Assembly (NCBI RefSeq): GCF_023101665.1
Contig: NZ_CP082161.1
Coordinates: forward strand, 6,448,001-6,512,000
Direction of reading: 5' to 3'
Origin: Bradyrhizobium sp. 195
GTDB lineage: Bacteria; Pseudomonadota; Alphaproteobacteria; Rhizobiales; Xanthobacteraceae
DNA: 64,000 bases
This document shows positions 49,300 to 58,820 of the stretch, piece by piece. How positions within the stretch are numbered: the first letter of the stretch is position 1; each line of letters starts with the position of its first letter. The translations under genes were made by a program, and so were the position numbers. The notes beneath the pieces were generated by a model that was given only the letters and a program-made list of their open reading frames with translations, was not told the DNA's origin and made no database searches.

Positions 49300-50406
49300 T
49301 CAGTCCTGGAGATTCAATCCGTGCGCGATCACCTTGCGCATCACGTTGGGCAGCGCTTCGCCGGCAAGGGTCGCGATCGGAACCCAGCGCATGCCCTCGG
49401 GCGCGCGCGTGCGGGCGTCGGCCTTCGCCGTGTAGACCACCAGCTCCAGCGGAAAATGCGTGAAGATGTGGGTGACCACGCCCAGCTTGCGCTGCCAGCG
49501 CGACAGCCCCTTCAGCTCCGGCGCCTGCTGCTTCGCTGTGGCGTCTTTCTGGCCGGCAAGCCAGTCCGAGCCGGGCACTTCGGTCATGCCGCCGAGCAGG
49601 CCCTTTTCCGGCCTTGAGCGGACAAGCAGCTCATCGCCGCGCGTGACGACGAAGGCGGCGCCGCGGCGGAGCGTCCCGCTCTTCTTCGGCGCCTTGCGCG
49701 GGAACGTCTCCTGCGTGCCTTGTGCACGCGCCGTGCAATCCTCAGTGAACGGACACAGCGAGCAGGCCGGCTTCTTCGGCGTGCAGATCGAGGCGCCCAG
49801 ATCCATTAGCGCCTGCGCGCTGTCGCCGGCGCGAGAGTTCGCCAGCAGCGTCGCCGCCAATTGCTGGATCAGCGGCTTGGCCTGCGGGAGCTCTTCTTCG
49901 ACAGCAAAGAGCCGCGACACCACCCGCTCGATATTGCCGTCGACCGGCATGGTGTGACGATCGAAGGCGATCGCCGCGATCGCCGCCGCCGTGTAGGGCC
50001 CGATGCCCGGCAGTGCACGCAGGCCCTCCTCGGTGTCGGGAAAGGTGCCGTCATGGTCGCGCGTCACGGCGACCGCGCAGGCATGGAGGTTGCGTGCGCG
50101 CGAATAATAGCCGAGCCCGGCCCACATCCGCAGCACGTCATCCTGTGAGGCCCGTCCGAGCGCGGTGACCTCAGGCCAGCGCGCGACGAATTTTTCGAAA
50201 TAGGGGCCGACCGCCTTCACCGTGGTCTGCTGGAGCATGATCTCCGACAGCCAGACGCGGTAAGGATCCGATGCCTCTCCGGGCGCCGCACGCCAGGGCA
50301 ATCGGCGGCGGTGGCGGTCGTACCATTGCAGAAGTGCGATCGGGCGCGACAGGGTCTCCGCCTGACTGGGTTCCGATTTTGCCTTCAGCGCGGATTTAGG
50401 GCTCAT
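49300..50406 (-). CDS. mutY: A/G-specific adenine DNA glycosylase
   Basis: Removes adenine mispaired with 8-oxoguanine. 368 residues from ATG 50406. LLQWYDRHRRRLPWR, YRVWLSEIMLQQTTVKAVGP (catalytic Glu), LPGIGPYTAAAIAAIAF (HhH) and VDGNIERVVSRL (catalytic Asp). The 4Fe-4S ligands are ICTPKKPACSLCPFTEDC (C-x6-C-x2-C-x5-C). The C-terminal NUDIX-like domain follows (AAFVVTRGDELLVRSRPEKG). Divergent from dciA, with a repeat in between. Confidence 0.96.
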   Translation of the reverse strand: MSPKSALKAKSEPSQAETLSRPIALLQWYDRHRRRLPWRAAPGEASDPYRVWLSEIMLQQTTVKAVGPYFEKFVARWPEVTALGRASQDDVLRMWAGLGYYSRARNLHACAVAVTRDHDGTFPDTEEGLRALPGIGPYTAAAIAAIAFDRHTMPVDGNIERVVSRLFAVEEELPQAKPLIQQLAATLLANSRAGDSAQALMDLGASICTPKKPACSLCPFTEDCTARAQGTQETFPRKAPKKSGTLRRGAAFVVTRGDELLVRSRPEKGLLGGMTEVPGSDWLAGQKDATAKQQAPELKGLSRWQRKLGVVTHIFTHFPLELVVYTAKADARTRAPEGMRWVPIATLAGEALPNVMRKVIAHGLNLQD

Positions 50407-50441
50407 GCTCACACTGTAGCGGCGTAACACCGATCTCTCCA

Positions 50442-50524
50442 CGTCATGCCCGCGCTCGTTGCGGGCATCCACGTCTTTCTTCGCTGAACAACGTGGATGG
50501 CCGGGACAAAGCCGGGCCATGACG
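50442..50524. repeat. dispersed palindromic repeat, CGTCATGCCCGCGC type
   Basis: cgtcatgcccgcgctcg ... agccgggccatgacgg with inner catccacg / cgtggatg. Related to 25092-25195. It lies in the divergent mutY-dciA gap, so it probably overlaps promoters. Confidence 0.75.
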
Positions 50525-50567
50525 GCCGAGGTCTGTGGTCTTCCGCCTGAAGTGCTATAAAGCCCCC

Positions 50568-51059
50568 ATGTCCAAATTCCCTCCCAAGCCCGGTCCGATC
50601 AGCGCCAAGCCGCTGGGGATTCTGCTCAACGACGTCTTTGCCGAGGCCTATGCCAAGCAGGGGTTTGCCGCGCGCGAGCTGGTGACGCGGTGGGCCCAGA
50701 TTGCCGGGCCGGAGATCGCGGCTCATGCCGAGCCGCTGAAGATGCAATGGCCGCGGCCGGTGGAGGGCCAGCCGCAGGAGCCGGCGACGCTGGTGCTGCG
50801 GGTCGAGGGGCCGATGGCCCTTGAGATCCAGCATTCCGCCGACGTGATCCTGGAGCGGGTCAACCGCTTCTTCGGCTGGAGCGCGGTCGGCAAGCTCGCC
50901 TTCCGCCAGGCCCCGCTGTCGCGCGCCCGGCGGCCGGTGCGACCCGGTCCGCCCGATCCCCAATCGGTGGCCAAGGTGGCGGAGAGCCTCGGCGACATCG
51001 AAGATGAACAACTGAAGACGGCGCTGGCGCGGCTAGGGGCCGCCATCAAGCGAAATTGA
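50568..51059 (+). CDS. DciA family protein (DUF721), replicative helicase loading
   Basis: 163 residues. Early KPLGILLNDVFAEAYAKQGF and ELVTRWAQIAGPEIAAHAEP, with WPRP and LVLRVEGPMALEIQHSADVI, match DUF721/DciA, the ancestral loader of DnaB in bacteria lacking DnaC. The C-terminal tail is charged and disordered. In Rhizobiales the order mutY, DUF721, dsbA-like, smc recurs; the same order is seen here. Confidence 0.88.
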   Translation: MSKFPPKPGPISAKPLGILLNDVFAEAYAKQGFAARELVTRWAQIAGPEIAAHAEPLKMQWPRPVEGQPQEPATLVLRVEGPMALEIQHSADVILERVNRFFGWSAVGKLAFRQAPLSRARRPVRPGPPDPQSVAKVAESLGDIEDEQLKTALARLGAAIKRN

Positions 51060-51185
51060 GCCTCATTCCGCCGCTAATCTGGACCTGTCCATAGCGCTCG
51101 CCATTGCCTCAAACGACGTTTCGAGCTAGCGACAGGCCGCCCGGCGGGAACTCCGGGCAAGACCTTGCCAATCCGGGAGCCGACC

Positions 51186-51842
51186 GTGATCATCACCCGC
51201 CGCGCCTTCACCACGATGCTGTCGCTGACCGGGCTTGCCGCGCTCGCCGGGTTCTCGCCGCTGCGCTTCGTCTCTGAGGCCATGGCACAGTCGGCCGGCG
51301 ATGTGGCGAAGCCCGTGTCGCTGCCGGACATGGCGCTCGGCCCGAAGGATGCCGCCGTCACCATCACCGAATACGCCTCGATGACCTGCCCACACTGCGC
51401 CGCCTTCAACGAGCAGGTGTTCCCCAAGATCAAGAAGGAATACATCGACACGGGCAAGGTGCGTTACATCTTCCGCGAGTTCCCGCTCGATATCAAAGCC
51501 GCCGCCGGCTCGATGCTGTCGCGCTGCATCGCCAAGGAGGACGCGCCGAAATACTTCGCGGTCACCGACATGCTGTTCCGCCAGCAGAACGACTGGGTCA
51601 TGAAGAACACCACCGAGACCCTGACGCGGATCGGCAAGCAGGCCGGCCTCACCCAGCAGCAGGTCGAAGCCTGCCTGAAGGACCAGGCGCTGCTCGACAA
51701 AATCGCCGCCGACCAGAAATATGCCAGCGACGTGTTGAAGGTCGATTCGACGCCGACCTTCTTCATCAACGGCGAGAAGATCAAGGGCGAGACCTCGTTC
51801 GAGGATTTCGCCAAGAAGATCAATCCGCTGTTGAAGAGCTGA
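51186..51842 (+). CDS. DsbA family thiol-disulfide oxidoreductase, exported
   Basis: 218 residues from GTG 51186 (GGAG 7 bp upstream). The N-terminus ITRRAFTTMLSLTGLAALAG has a twin-arginine-like signal with cleavage near AMA-QS, so it may be exported folded. ASMTCPHCAAFNEQVFPKI contains the CPHC active site, and DSTPTFFINGEKI the cis-Pro loop. Fold is DsbA-like with a helical insert. Periplasmic disulfide exchange is expected. Between dciA and smc. Confidence 0.93.
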   Translation: MIITRRAFTTMLSLTGLAALAGFSPLRFVSEAMAQSAGDVAKPVSLPDMALGPKDAAVTITEYASMTCPHCAAFNEQVFPKIKKEYIDTGKVRYIFREFPLDIKAAAGSMLSRCIAKEDAPKYFAVTDMLFRQQNDWVMKNTTETLTRIGKQAGLTQQQVEACLKDQALLDKIAADQKYASDVLKVDSTPTFFINGEKIKGETSFEDFAKKINPLLKS

Positions 51843-52059
51843 TTCGCACGCGACAATCCTGATTCGCGCATCTAAAGCCGTATCTTTCCCGGCATAAATC
51901 CCTTGGGAAAAGCGGCTTTCGCTGGTTGCCCTTGCGGCGCACCGCGGCCATTGTCCAGCCGCATGAGCCGCCTCGCGCGACTCACCCAGAGAGCGACATT
52001 GCCTTTCATGGTATTGTCCCGGCAGGGGGATTCGCGCCTGCCAACAGAGATGCGTGCTT

Positions 52060-55000
52060 ATGAAAATCACCCGCCTGCGCCTTCACGGCTTCAAGTCCTT
52101 CGTTGAGCCCACGGACTTCGTCATCGAGCCCGGCCTGACCGGCGTGGTTGGCCCCAACGGCTGCGGCAAGTCGAATCTCGTCGAGGCTCTGCGCTGGGCG
52201 ATGGGCGAGACCTCCTACAAGTCGCTGCGCGCCGCCGACATGGACGCGGTGATCTTCGCCGGCTCCGGCAACCGTCCCGCGCGCAACCACGCCGAAGTGA
52301 CGATGACGATCGACAATGCCGATCGCACCGCGCCGGCGGCGATGAACGACAGCCAGCTTCTCGAAATCTCCCGCCGCATCGAGCGTGAAGCCGGCTCGGT
52401 CTATCGCATCAATGGCCGCGACGTGCGCGCCCGCGATGTGCAGATCCTGTTCGCGGATGCCGCCACCGGCGCGCGTTCGCCGGCTCTCGTCCACCAAGGC
52501 AAGATCGGCGAAATCATCCAGGCCAAGCCCGAGCAGCGCCGCCGCGTGCTGGAAGACGCCGCCGGCGTTGCCGGCCTGCATGCCCGCCGTCATGAGGCCG
52601 AGCTGCGGCTGAAGGCGGCCGAAACCAACCTCACCCGCGTCGAGGACGTGATCGGCCAGCTCGCAGGGCAGATGGAAGGCCTGAAGAAGCAGGCCCGCCA
52701 GGCCGTGCGCTACCGCGAGGTCGCGGCCAAGGTCCGCAAGGCCGAAGCAACCCTGTTCCATCTGCGCTGGATCGGCGCCCATGCCGACGTCAACGAGTCC
52801 GGCCAGACCCACGATCTCGCCGTCCGCGAGATGGCCGAGCGCACCCAGCACCAGGCCGAAGCCGCCCGCATCCAGGCGATCCGCGCCGCCGAAATGCCGG
52901 CGCTGCGCGATGCCGAAGCGCGCGCCGCGGCCGGGCTGCAGCGCCTGACCAATGCCCGCGAGCTGCTCGACCGCGAGGAAGAGCGCGCCAAGGAACGCGT
53001 CGCCGAGCTCGAGCGTCGCCTCGCTCAGTTCGAAGGCGACATTTCCCGTGCTCAGCAACAAACTATGGACGCCGACGTCGCGCTGCAGCGGCTCGACACC
53101 GAAGACGCCGAGCTGAAGGAAGAGATCAAGTCGCGCGTCGAGAAGCGCTCTGGCGTGGATGAACGCGTCGGCGAAGCCGAGGCGGTGCTGACCGAGACCG
53201 AGCAGCAATTCGCCGAGCTCACCACCGCGCTGGCCGACCTCACCGCCAAGCGCAACCAGTTAGAGGCCAACGTCCGCACCCACCGCGACAAGCTCGCCCG
53301 GCTCGACCAGGAGATCGCGAACGTTACCGCGGAAGAGCAGAAGCTTGCCGCCGAGACCGGCGGTTTCGGCGATCTCGACGAGCTGACCGCGACGGTCGAG
53401 ACGGCGGAGCAGACGCTTGCCGCTTCGGAAGCCGCGGCGCAGGCGAGCGAAGCTGCGCATGTTGCAGCGCGCCAGACGCTGGAATCCTCGCGCTCGCCCC
53501 TGGTCGAAGCCGACAAGCGCGCGCAGCGGCTCGAAACCGAGGCGCGCACGATCTCCAAGATCCTCAACGGCGAGACCAAGAATCTGTGGCCGCCGATCAT
53601 CGATGGCATCACCGTCGACAAGGGCTTCGAAAAAGCCATCGGCGCCGCGCTCGGCGACGATCTCGACGCGCCGGTCGATCCGTCGGCGCCGATGCGCTGG
53701 ACCAATGCCGGCGTCACCGATGGCGATCCCGAGTTGCCCGAAGGCGTCGTACCGCTCGCCAATCACGTGCAGGCGCCGGCCGAACTGGCGCGCCGCCTGG
53801 CGCAGATCGGCGTGGTGCCGCGCGAGCGCGGCGCCGAGCTGGTCTCGCAGCTCAAGACCGGCCAGCGGCTGGTCTCGCCCGAGGGCGACGTCTGGCGCTG
53901 GGACGGCTTCGTCGCCGCGGCTCACGCCCCGACCGGTGCCGCCCGCCGCCTCGCCGAACGCGCCCGCCTCGTCGACATCGAGAACGAGCTGGAGCAGGCC
54001 CGCATCGACGCGCAGATCAAGCGCCAGGCGCTGGAGAATGCCGAGTCCGAGCTTCAGATGGCCGCCAGCACCGAAGGCGCCAGCCGCGAAGCCTGGCGCG
54101 CCGCGCAGCGCGAGCTCAACGTCGCGCGTGAGCGTCATGCCACCGCCGAGCGCGAGATCAGCCGCCACGCCGCGCGCAAGGCGACGTTGTCGGAAGCCCA
54201 CAGCCGTCTCGCCGCCGACCGTGCCGAAGCCGAAGCCGCCTACGAATATGCCGAAGCCGGCATCTCCGAGCTGCCGTCGAGCGAGGACACCGAGACCCGT
54301 CTCGCCGCCGTCCGCAGCGACATCGAAGGCCATCGTCGCATGGCCGCCCAGGTCCGCGCCGAGGCACAGGCGCTGGCGCGCGAGGCCGAGCTCGCCGACC
54401 GCCGCGTGCAGGCGATCCTGGCCGAGCGTACCGAGTGGCAGAACCGTAAGGAGAGCGCGGCTTCTCACATCGACACTATCCAGGCTCGTATCGCCGAACT
54501 CACGATCGAGCGCAGCGAGCTCGAAAACGCGCCGCAAGTGTTCGCCGAGAAGCGCAGCGCGCTGATCACCGAGATCGAATACGCGGAGAACGACCGCCGC
54601 ATGGCCGCCGACGCGCTCGCCACTGCGGAGACCGCGATGGCGGAGACCGACCGCGTCGCCAAGCTGACGCTCGAGGCGCTCTCCAGCTCGCGCGAAGCTA
54701 CCGCCCGCGCCGAGGAGCGCATGGAAGGCGCGCGGCGCCGGCTGGAGGACATCGAGCGCGAGATCCGCGACATGCTGGAAGTCGAGCCGCAGGCCGTCGC
54801 CGGCCTCGCCGAGATCGAGCCCGGCGCGGAGCTGCCGCCGCTGCATGACATCGAGGAAGATCTCGAAAAGATGCGCCGCGACCGCGAGCGTCTCGGCGCA
54901 GTCAATCTGCGCGCCGAGGAGGAGCTGCGCGAGGTCGAGACCCAGCACACCGGCCTCGTCACCGAACGCGACGACCTCGTCGAAGCCATCAAGCGGCTGC

Positions 55001-55524
55001 GTCAGGGCATCCAGAGCCTCAACAAGGAAGCGCGCGAGCGGCTGCTGACCTCGTTCGAGGTGGTCAACAACCACTTCAAGCGCCTGTTCGTCGAGCTGTT
55101 CGGCGGCGGCGAGGCCGCGCTGCATCTGATCGAGAGCGACGATCCGCTCGAAGCCGGTCTCGAGATCATCGCAAAACCGCCGGGCAAGAAGCCGCAGACG
55201 CTGTCGCTGCTCTCGGGCGGCGAGCAGGCGTTGACCGCGATGGCGCTGATCTTCGCGGTGTTCTTGACCAACCCTTCACCGATCTGCGTGCTGGACGAAG
55301 TCGACGCGCCGCTCGACGACCACAATGTCGAGCGCTACTGCAACCTGCTGAATGAGATGACCAGCTCGACCGACACGCGCTTCGTCATCATCACGCACAA
55401 TCCGATCACGATGGCGCGGATGAACCGCCTATACGGCGTCACCATGGCCGAGCGCGGCGTGTCGCAACTGGTGTCGGTGAGCCTGTCAGAGGCCGTGGAC
55501 ATCCTCGACCAGAACGTGGCGTGA
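52060..55524 (+). CDS. smc: chromosome segregation protein SMC
   Basis: Structural maintenance of chromosomes ATPase; organises DNA with ScpA/ScpB. 1154 residues from ATG 52060 (GTG 52054 is in frame). Head: RLHGFKSFVEPTDFVIEPGL and Walker A GPNGCGKSN; coiled-coil arms (long Glu/Ala/Arg-rich helices, ~170-490 and ~640-990); hinge in the middle (GFEKAIGAALGDDLDAPVDP); C-terminal signature LSLLSGGEQALTAMALI and Walker B ICVLDEVDAPLDDHN. The coils use many Ala codons, giving strongly biased reading in other frames. Confidence 0.97.
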   Translation: MKITRLRLHGFKSFVEPTDFVIEPGLTGVVGPNGCGKSNLVEALRWAMGETSYKSLRAADMDAVIFAGSGNRPARNHAEVTMTIDNADRTAPAAMNDSQLLEISRRIEREAGSVYRINGRDVRARDVQILFADAATGARSPALVHQGKIGEIIQAKPEQRRRVLEDAAGVAGLHARRHEAELRLKAAETNLTRVEDVIGQLAGQMEGLKKQARQAVRYREVAAKVRKAEATLFHLRWIGAHADVNESGQTHDLAVREMAERTQHQAEAARIQAIRAAEMPALRDAEARAAAGLQRLTNARELLDREEERAKERVAELERRLAQFEGDISRAQQQTMDADVALQRLDTEDAELKEEIKSRVEKRSGVDERVGEAEAVLTETEQQFAELTTALADLTAKRNQLEANVRTHRDKLARLDQEIANVTAEEQKLAAETGGFGDLDELTATVETAEQTLAASEAAAQASEAAHVAARQTLESSRSPLVEADKRAQRLETEARTISKILNGETKNLWPPIIDGITVDKGFEKAIGAALGDDLDAPVDPSAPMRWTNAGVTDGDPELPEGVVPLANHVQAPAELARRLAQIGVVPRERGAELVSQLKTGQRLVSPEGDVWRWDGFVAAAHAPTGAARRLAERARLVDIENELEQARIDAQIKRQALENAESELQMAASTEGASREAWRAAQRELNVARERHATAEREISRHAARKATLSEAHSRLAADRAEAEAAYEYAEAGISELPSSEDTETRLAAVRSDIEGHRRMAAQVRAEAQALAREAELADRRVQAILAERTEWQNRKESAASHIDTIQARIAELTIERSELENAPQVFAEKRSALITEIEYAENDRRMAADALATAETAMAETDRVAKLTLEALSSSREATARAEERMEGARRRLEDIEREIRDMLEVEPQAVAGLAEIEPGAELPPLHDIEEDLEKMRRDRERLGAVNLRAEEELREVETQHTGLVTERDDLVEAIKRLRQGIQSLNKEARERLLTSFEVVNNHFKRLFVELFGGGEAALHLIESDDPLEAGLEIIAKPPGKKPQTLSLLSGGEQALTAMALIFAVFLTNPSPICVLDEVDAPLDDHNVERYCNLLNEMTSSTDTRFVIITHNPITMARMNRLYGVTMAERGVSQLVSVSLSEAVDILDQNVA

Positions 55525-55553
55525 GGCGGCACGCGTTCCACACCCATTGACGT

Positions 55554-55653
55554 CGTCATCCGCGAAGGCGGATGATCCAGTACGCCGCGGCCTCTCGGTT
55601 TTGACGGCACTGTCTCGGAGTACTGGATGCCCCGCCTGCGCGGGGCATGACCG
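55554..55653. repeat. dispersed palindromic repeat, CGTCATCCGCGAAGGCGG type
   Basis: cgtcatccgcgaaggcggatgatccagtac and gtactggatgccccgcctgcgcggggcatgac pair as imperfect arms (the shared core is atccagtac / gtactggat). Between smc and rsm22; the second gene starts 4 bp after it. Confidence 0.7.
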
Positions 55654-55656
55654 CGG

Positions 55657-56637
55657 ATGATGATCGCCCCCACCCTCCCCGCCGAACTCAAGGCCGCCCT
55701 CGACGGCAAGCTCCAGGGCTTTTCGCGCAGCGACGCCGCGCAGCGGTCGCAGAAAATCTCGACCACCTATCGCGCCGGTGGCGGCTCCGGCATGATCAAG
55801 TCCGAAGCCGATGCACTCGCTTATGCGCTCGCGCGCATGCCGGCGACCTACGCGGCGGTGGCGGCCAGCCTCAATGCACTCACGGCGATCGCGCCTGATC
55901 TAGCCCCGGAAACCTTGCTCGACGTTGGCGCAGGCCCGGGCACCGCGAGCTGGGCGGCCGCGGAAGCCTTTCCGTCGCTGCAGGATTTTACCCTGCTCGA
56001 CGCCAACGCCACGCTTAGCCGGCTCGCGCTTGAGCTCGCGCGCGACAGCACGCGTCTTGCGGAGTGCCGCAATCTGCCGGGCGATGCCGGCGGCAATCTC
56101 GCCGAGGCCTCGCACGCCGACCTCGTCATTGCGAGCTACATCATCGGCGAGCTCAGTGAGGCCGACCAGCGCAAGCTCACCGAGGCGATGTGGGCCAAAG
56201 CGCGCCACGCGCTGCTCGTGATCGAGCCCGGCACACCCGCCGGCTATGCGCGCATCCTCGCGCTGCGCCAGCAACTGATCGCACAGGGTGCCTATGTCGC
56301 CGCGCCCTGCCCGCATGAAAAACCCTGCCCGCTCACCGCGCCCGACTGGTGTCATTTCTCCCAGCGCCTGCCGCGCTCCCAGGCACACCGCCAGATCAAG
56401 GGCGCCGAGGTGCCGTTCGAGGACGAGCGCTTCATCTACGTCGCCCTGACCCGCACGGCGCCCGAGAGCCGCGCCGCCCGCGTGCTGGCGCTGCCGGACG
56501 TCGGCAAGGCCGAGATCACGGCCAAGCTTTGCACCGGGGCTGGGGTCGCGCTGACGAAAGTCCCGCGACGCGACAAGGCGGCCTATGCCGACGCCCGGCG
56601 CTGGCGCTGGGGCGATGCGATCATGTCCGAAAGTTAA
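55657..56637 (+). CDS. Rsm22/METTL17-type small ribosomal subunit methyltransferase-like protein
   Basis: 326 residues. TLLDVGAGPGTASWAAAEAF is the SAM motif; FTLLDANATLSRLALEL and LVIASYIIGELSEADQRKL continue the fold. APCPHEKPCPLTAPDWCHFS is a Cys-rich segment (four Cys) of the family, which in mitochondria binds an iron-sulfur cluster and assists small-subunit assembly. The bacterial role is not well defined. Start ATG 55657 or the following ATG 55660. Confidence 0.88.
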   Translation: MMIAPTLPAELKAALDGKLQGFSRSDAAQRSQKISTTYRAGGGSGMIKSEADALAYALARMPATYAAVAASLNALTAIAPDLAPETLLDVGAGPGTASWAAAEAFPSLQDFTLLDANATLSRLALELARDSTRLAECRNLPGDAGGNLAEASHADLVIASYIIGELSEADQRKLTEAMWAKARHALLVIEPGTPAGYARILALRQQLIAQGAYVAAPCPHEKPCPLTAPDWCHFSQRLPRSQAHRQIKGAEVPFEDERFIYVALTRTAPESRAARVLALPDVGKAEITAKLCTGAGVALTKVPRRDKAAYADARRWRWGDAIMSES

Positions 56638-56774
56638 TTTTGCTGACCTCTCTTGCCTTGAACTCGAGCGGCTTCCCATTCGACCAAGTCTTACCTCCCC
56701 TCTGCGCCGGGCTCTCGCTTCGCGCCAATTTGGTCTACCCTAGCGCCCGCCTTCTTCCCCTTCAGGAGTTCTCC

Positions 56775-57335
56775 ATGTCGACCGGCTGGATCGTTCTCGG
56801 CGTCATCGTCGTCCTCGTGTTCTTAGGCTTCAGCGCCTACAACCGCCTGGTGGCGCTGAGCCAGCGTGTCGGCCAGGCGTTTGCCGATATCGACGTGCAG
56901 CTCAAGCAGCGCCACGATCTGATCCCGAACCTGGTGGAGACGGTGAAGGGCTATGCCTCGCATGAACGCGGCACGCTCGACGACGTCATCAAGGCGCGCA
57001 ACTCGGCGATGTCGGCGCAGGGTCCGGCGCAGGTGTCCGCGGCCGAGAACCAGCTCTCGGGTGCGCTCGGCCGGCTGATCGCTCTGTCGGAGGCCTATCC
57101 GGACCTCAAGGCCAATGCCAACTTCCAGCAGCTCGCATCCGAGCTCTCCGACCTCGAGAACAAGATCGCGGCGAGCCGCCGCTTCTTCAACAACGCGGTC
57201 CAGGAATACAACACCGGCATCCAGCAGCTGCCTGCGGCCCTGTTCGCCGGCATGTTCGGCTTCACCAGGAAGGACTTCTTCGATCTCGGCGCCAGCCGCA
57301 CCGAGGTCGAGGCGACGCCGCAGGTGAAGTTCTGA
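56775..57335 (+). CDS. lemA: LemA family protein
   Basis: 186 residues. One N-terminal membrane helix (TGWIVLGVIVVLVFLGFSAY), then the helical LemA domain: NRLVALSQRVGQAFADIDVQ, LKQRHDLIPNLVETVKGYAS, ENKIAASRRFFNNAVQEYNT and FPAALFAGMFGFTRKDFFD-like end (written LPAALFAGMFGFTRKDFFD). AGGAG 7 bp before ATG 56775. Next comes an M48 protease gene 33 bp away, a common pairing. LemA is membrane-anchored; biochemical role unknown. Confidence 0.93.
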   Translation: MSTGWIVLGVIVVLVFLGFSAYNRLVALSQRVGQAFADIDVQLKQRHDLIPNLVETVKGYASHERGTLDDVIKARNSAMSAQGPAQVSAAENQLSGALGRLIALSEAYPDLKANANFQQLASELSDLENKIAASRRFFNNAVQEYNTGIQQLPAALFAGMFGFTRKDFFDLGASRTEVEATPQVKF

Positions 57336-57368
57336 TTTGAGCCGATAGGCCGGCAGGGCACCCGCGTC

Positions 57369-58601
57369 ATGGCCGCGTATGGTCTCTACACGCATATCGC
57401 CTCGAACAAGTTTCGTTCGATGCTATTGCTCGCCGGCTTGTTCATGCTGGTCTACGTGCTGGTCTATGCCGGTGCGCTGGTCGCCGAAGTTCTCATCGAC
57501 AGCAACCGGACTGTCGCCTTCTACCTGAGCCACGCCTTCCAGGATCTGAAAGTCGCAGCCCCCGTTGCGACGGTCGTGGCGGCGGTCTGGATCGTAATCG
57601 CCTATTTTTTCCATCAGTCGATGATCGACGCGGTCACCGGCGGCCACGACGTTAACAGGCAGGAGGAGCCGCGGCTCTACAATCTGCTCGAAAACCTCTG
57701 CATCTCGCGCGGCATCACCATGCCGAAGCTGAAGATCATGGAGAGCCCGGCGCTGAACGCGTTCGCAACCGGCCTCAATCCGCGGCAATACTCCATCACC
57801 GTGACCACGGGTCTCCTCGATGCGCTTGATGACAAGGAGATCGAGGCCGTGCTGGGCCACGAGCTGACCCATATCAAGAACGGCGACGTACAGCTGATGG
57901 TGGTCGCCGTCATCATCGCCGGCGTGGTCGGCTTCTTCGGCGAATTGTTCTTCCGCCTGTTCACGAATTTCAATTGGAGCTCGAGCGGCGGATCGTGGTC
58001 GTCGGGCTCCTCCTCGTCGTCGCGGTCGTCCTCCTCGTCCAGCGACAGCAAGAGCTCCGGCGGCGGTGCGGTGATCGTCATCATCATCGCGGTCGTGCTG
58101 ATCGTGGTGGCCTGGCTGTTGTCGCAGGTGGTGAAGCTCGCACTGTCCCGCTCGCGCGAATATCTCGCCGACGCAGGCTCCGTCGAGCTAACCAAAAATC
58201 CGGACGCCATGATCTCAGCGCTGCGCAAGATCGAGAACCGCGGCGAGCTGCCCGGCGCCACCTCGGCCGTCATGGAGCTCTGCGTCGATAATCCCCGCGA
58301 GGGCTTTGCCGATTTGTTCGCGACCCACCCCTCGGTGCAGTCCCGGGTCGACGCGCTGGTCAAGTTCGCCGGCGGCCATGATTCCGGTCCGTTGCCGCCG
58401 CCCGGCTATGAGGGGGAAGAACCAGAAGCGCAAGCCGGCCAGCAGGATGCGGCGCCGCCGCTGCGGCAGGGGCCTTGGAACGATGCAGGCGGCTCGACCA
58501 ACCCGCCGCCGGTGCCAGCACCCAGCCCCGCCGGAACCACAAGCAGCAACCCGATAGGCAATCCCATCGGCAATCCCATGGGACCTTGGGGCCGCCATTG
58601 A
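57369..58601 (+). CDS. M48 family metallopeptidase (HtpX-like) with Ser-rich loop
   Basis: 410 residues. Four membrane helices (~20-45, ~60-85, ~175-200, ~235-262). The zinc site is VLGHELTHIKNGD (HExxH at ~162) with SREYLADAGSVEL supplying the third ligand Glu. Quality control of membrane proteins is the family role. Between the third and fourth helices is a run of ~30 Ser/Gly residues (WSSGSSSSSRSSSSSSDSKS), and the C-terminus is a Pro/Asn/Gly tail with repeated NPIGNPIGNPMGPWG. Both features are unusual for HtpX. Partner of lemA (33 bp gap). Confidence 0.92.
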   Translation: MAAYGLYTHIASNKFRSMLLLAGLFMLVYVLVYAGALVAEVLIDSNRTVAFYLSHAFQDLKVAAPVATVVAAVWIVIAYFFHQSMIDAVTGGHDVNRQEEPRLYNLLENLCISRGITMPKLKIMESPALNAFATGLNPRQYSITVTTGLLDALDDKEIEAVLGHELTHIKNGDVQLMVVAVIIAGVVGFFGELFFRLFTNFNWSSSGGSWSSGSSSSSRSSSSSSDSKSSGGGAVIVIIIAVVLIVVAWLLSQVVKLALSRSREYLADAGSVELTKNPDAMISALRKIENRGELPGATSAVMELCVDNPREGFADLFATHPSVQSRVDALVKFAGGHDSGPLPPPGYEGEEPEAQAGQQDAAPPLRQGPWNDAGGSTNPPPVPAPSPAGTTSSNPIGNPIGNPMGPWGRH

Positions 58602-58729
58602 GTACGTCATTCGACGCCACGCGCGGCAGGTTTGATCGCGATTGGGAAAAACCTCGGGAATTGCCGTAACTGGGGCCTGCGGAATTGAATTCTCCCTTGT
58701 TTCTGCCATGTTCGCGCCCAACAGCAGAC

Positions 58730-58763
58730 TTGGGACGATCCTTGGGACATCCTTCGGACATCG
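58730..58763 (+). promoter_or_regulatory. three tandem 11-12 bp repeats upstream of ParA-like gene
   Basis: TTGGGACGATCC, TTGGGACATCC and TTCGGACATCG lie head to tail at 58730-58741, 58742-58752 and 58753-58763, about one helical turn each. They end 57 bp before the ATG at 58821. Possible binding site for a regulator or for the encoded ATPase system. Confidence 0.5.
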
Positions 58764-58820
58764 ATTTGGGGCCCGGCCGATTGCGACCTCGCGATCGGGG
58801 GCGCGCGTTAGGGGACAGCA

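Noticed and set aside
53260..55125. Long minus-strand open frame inside smc
   Set aside because: It follows from the Ala/Glu-rich coiled-coil codons of smc read backwards; no domain or start signal.
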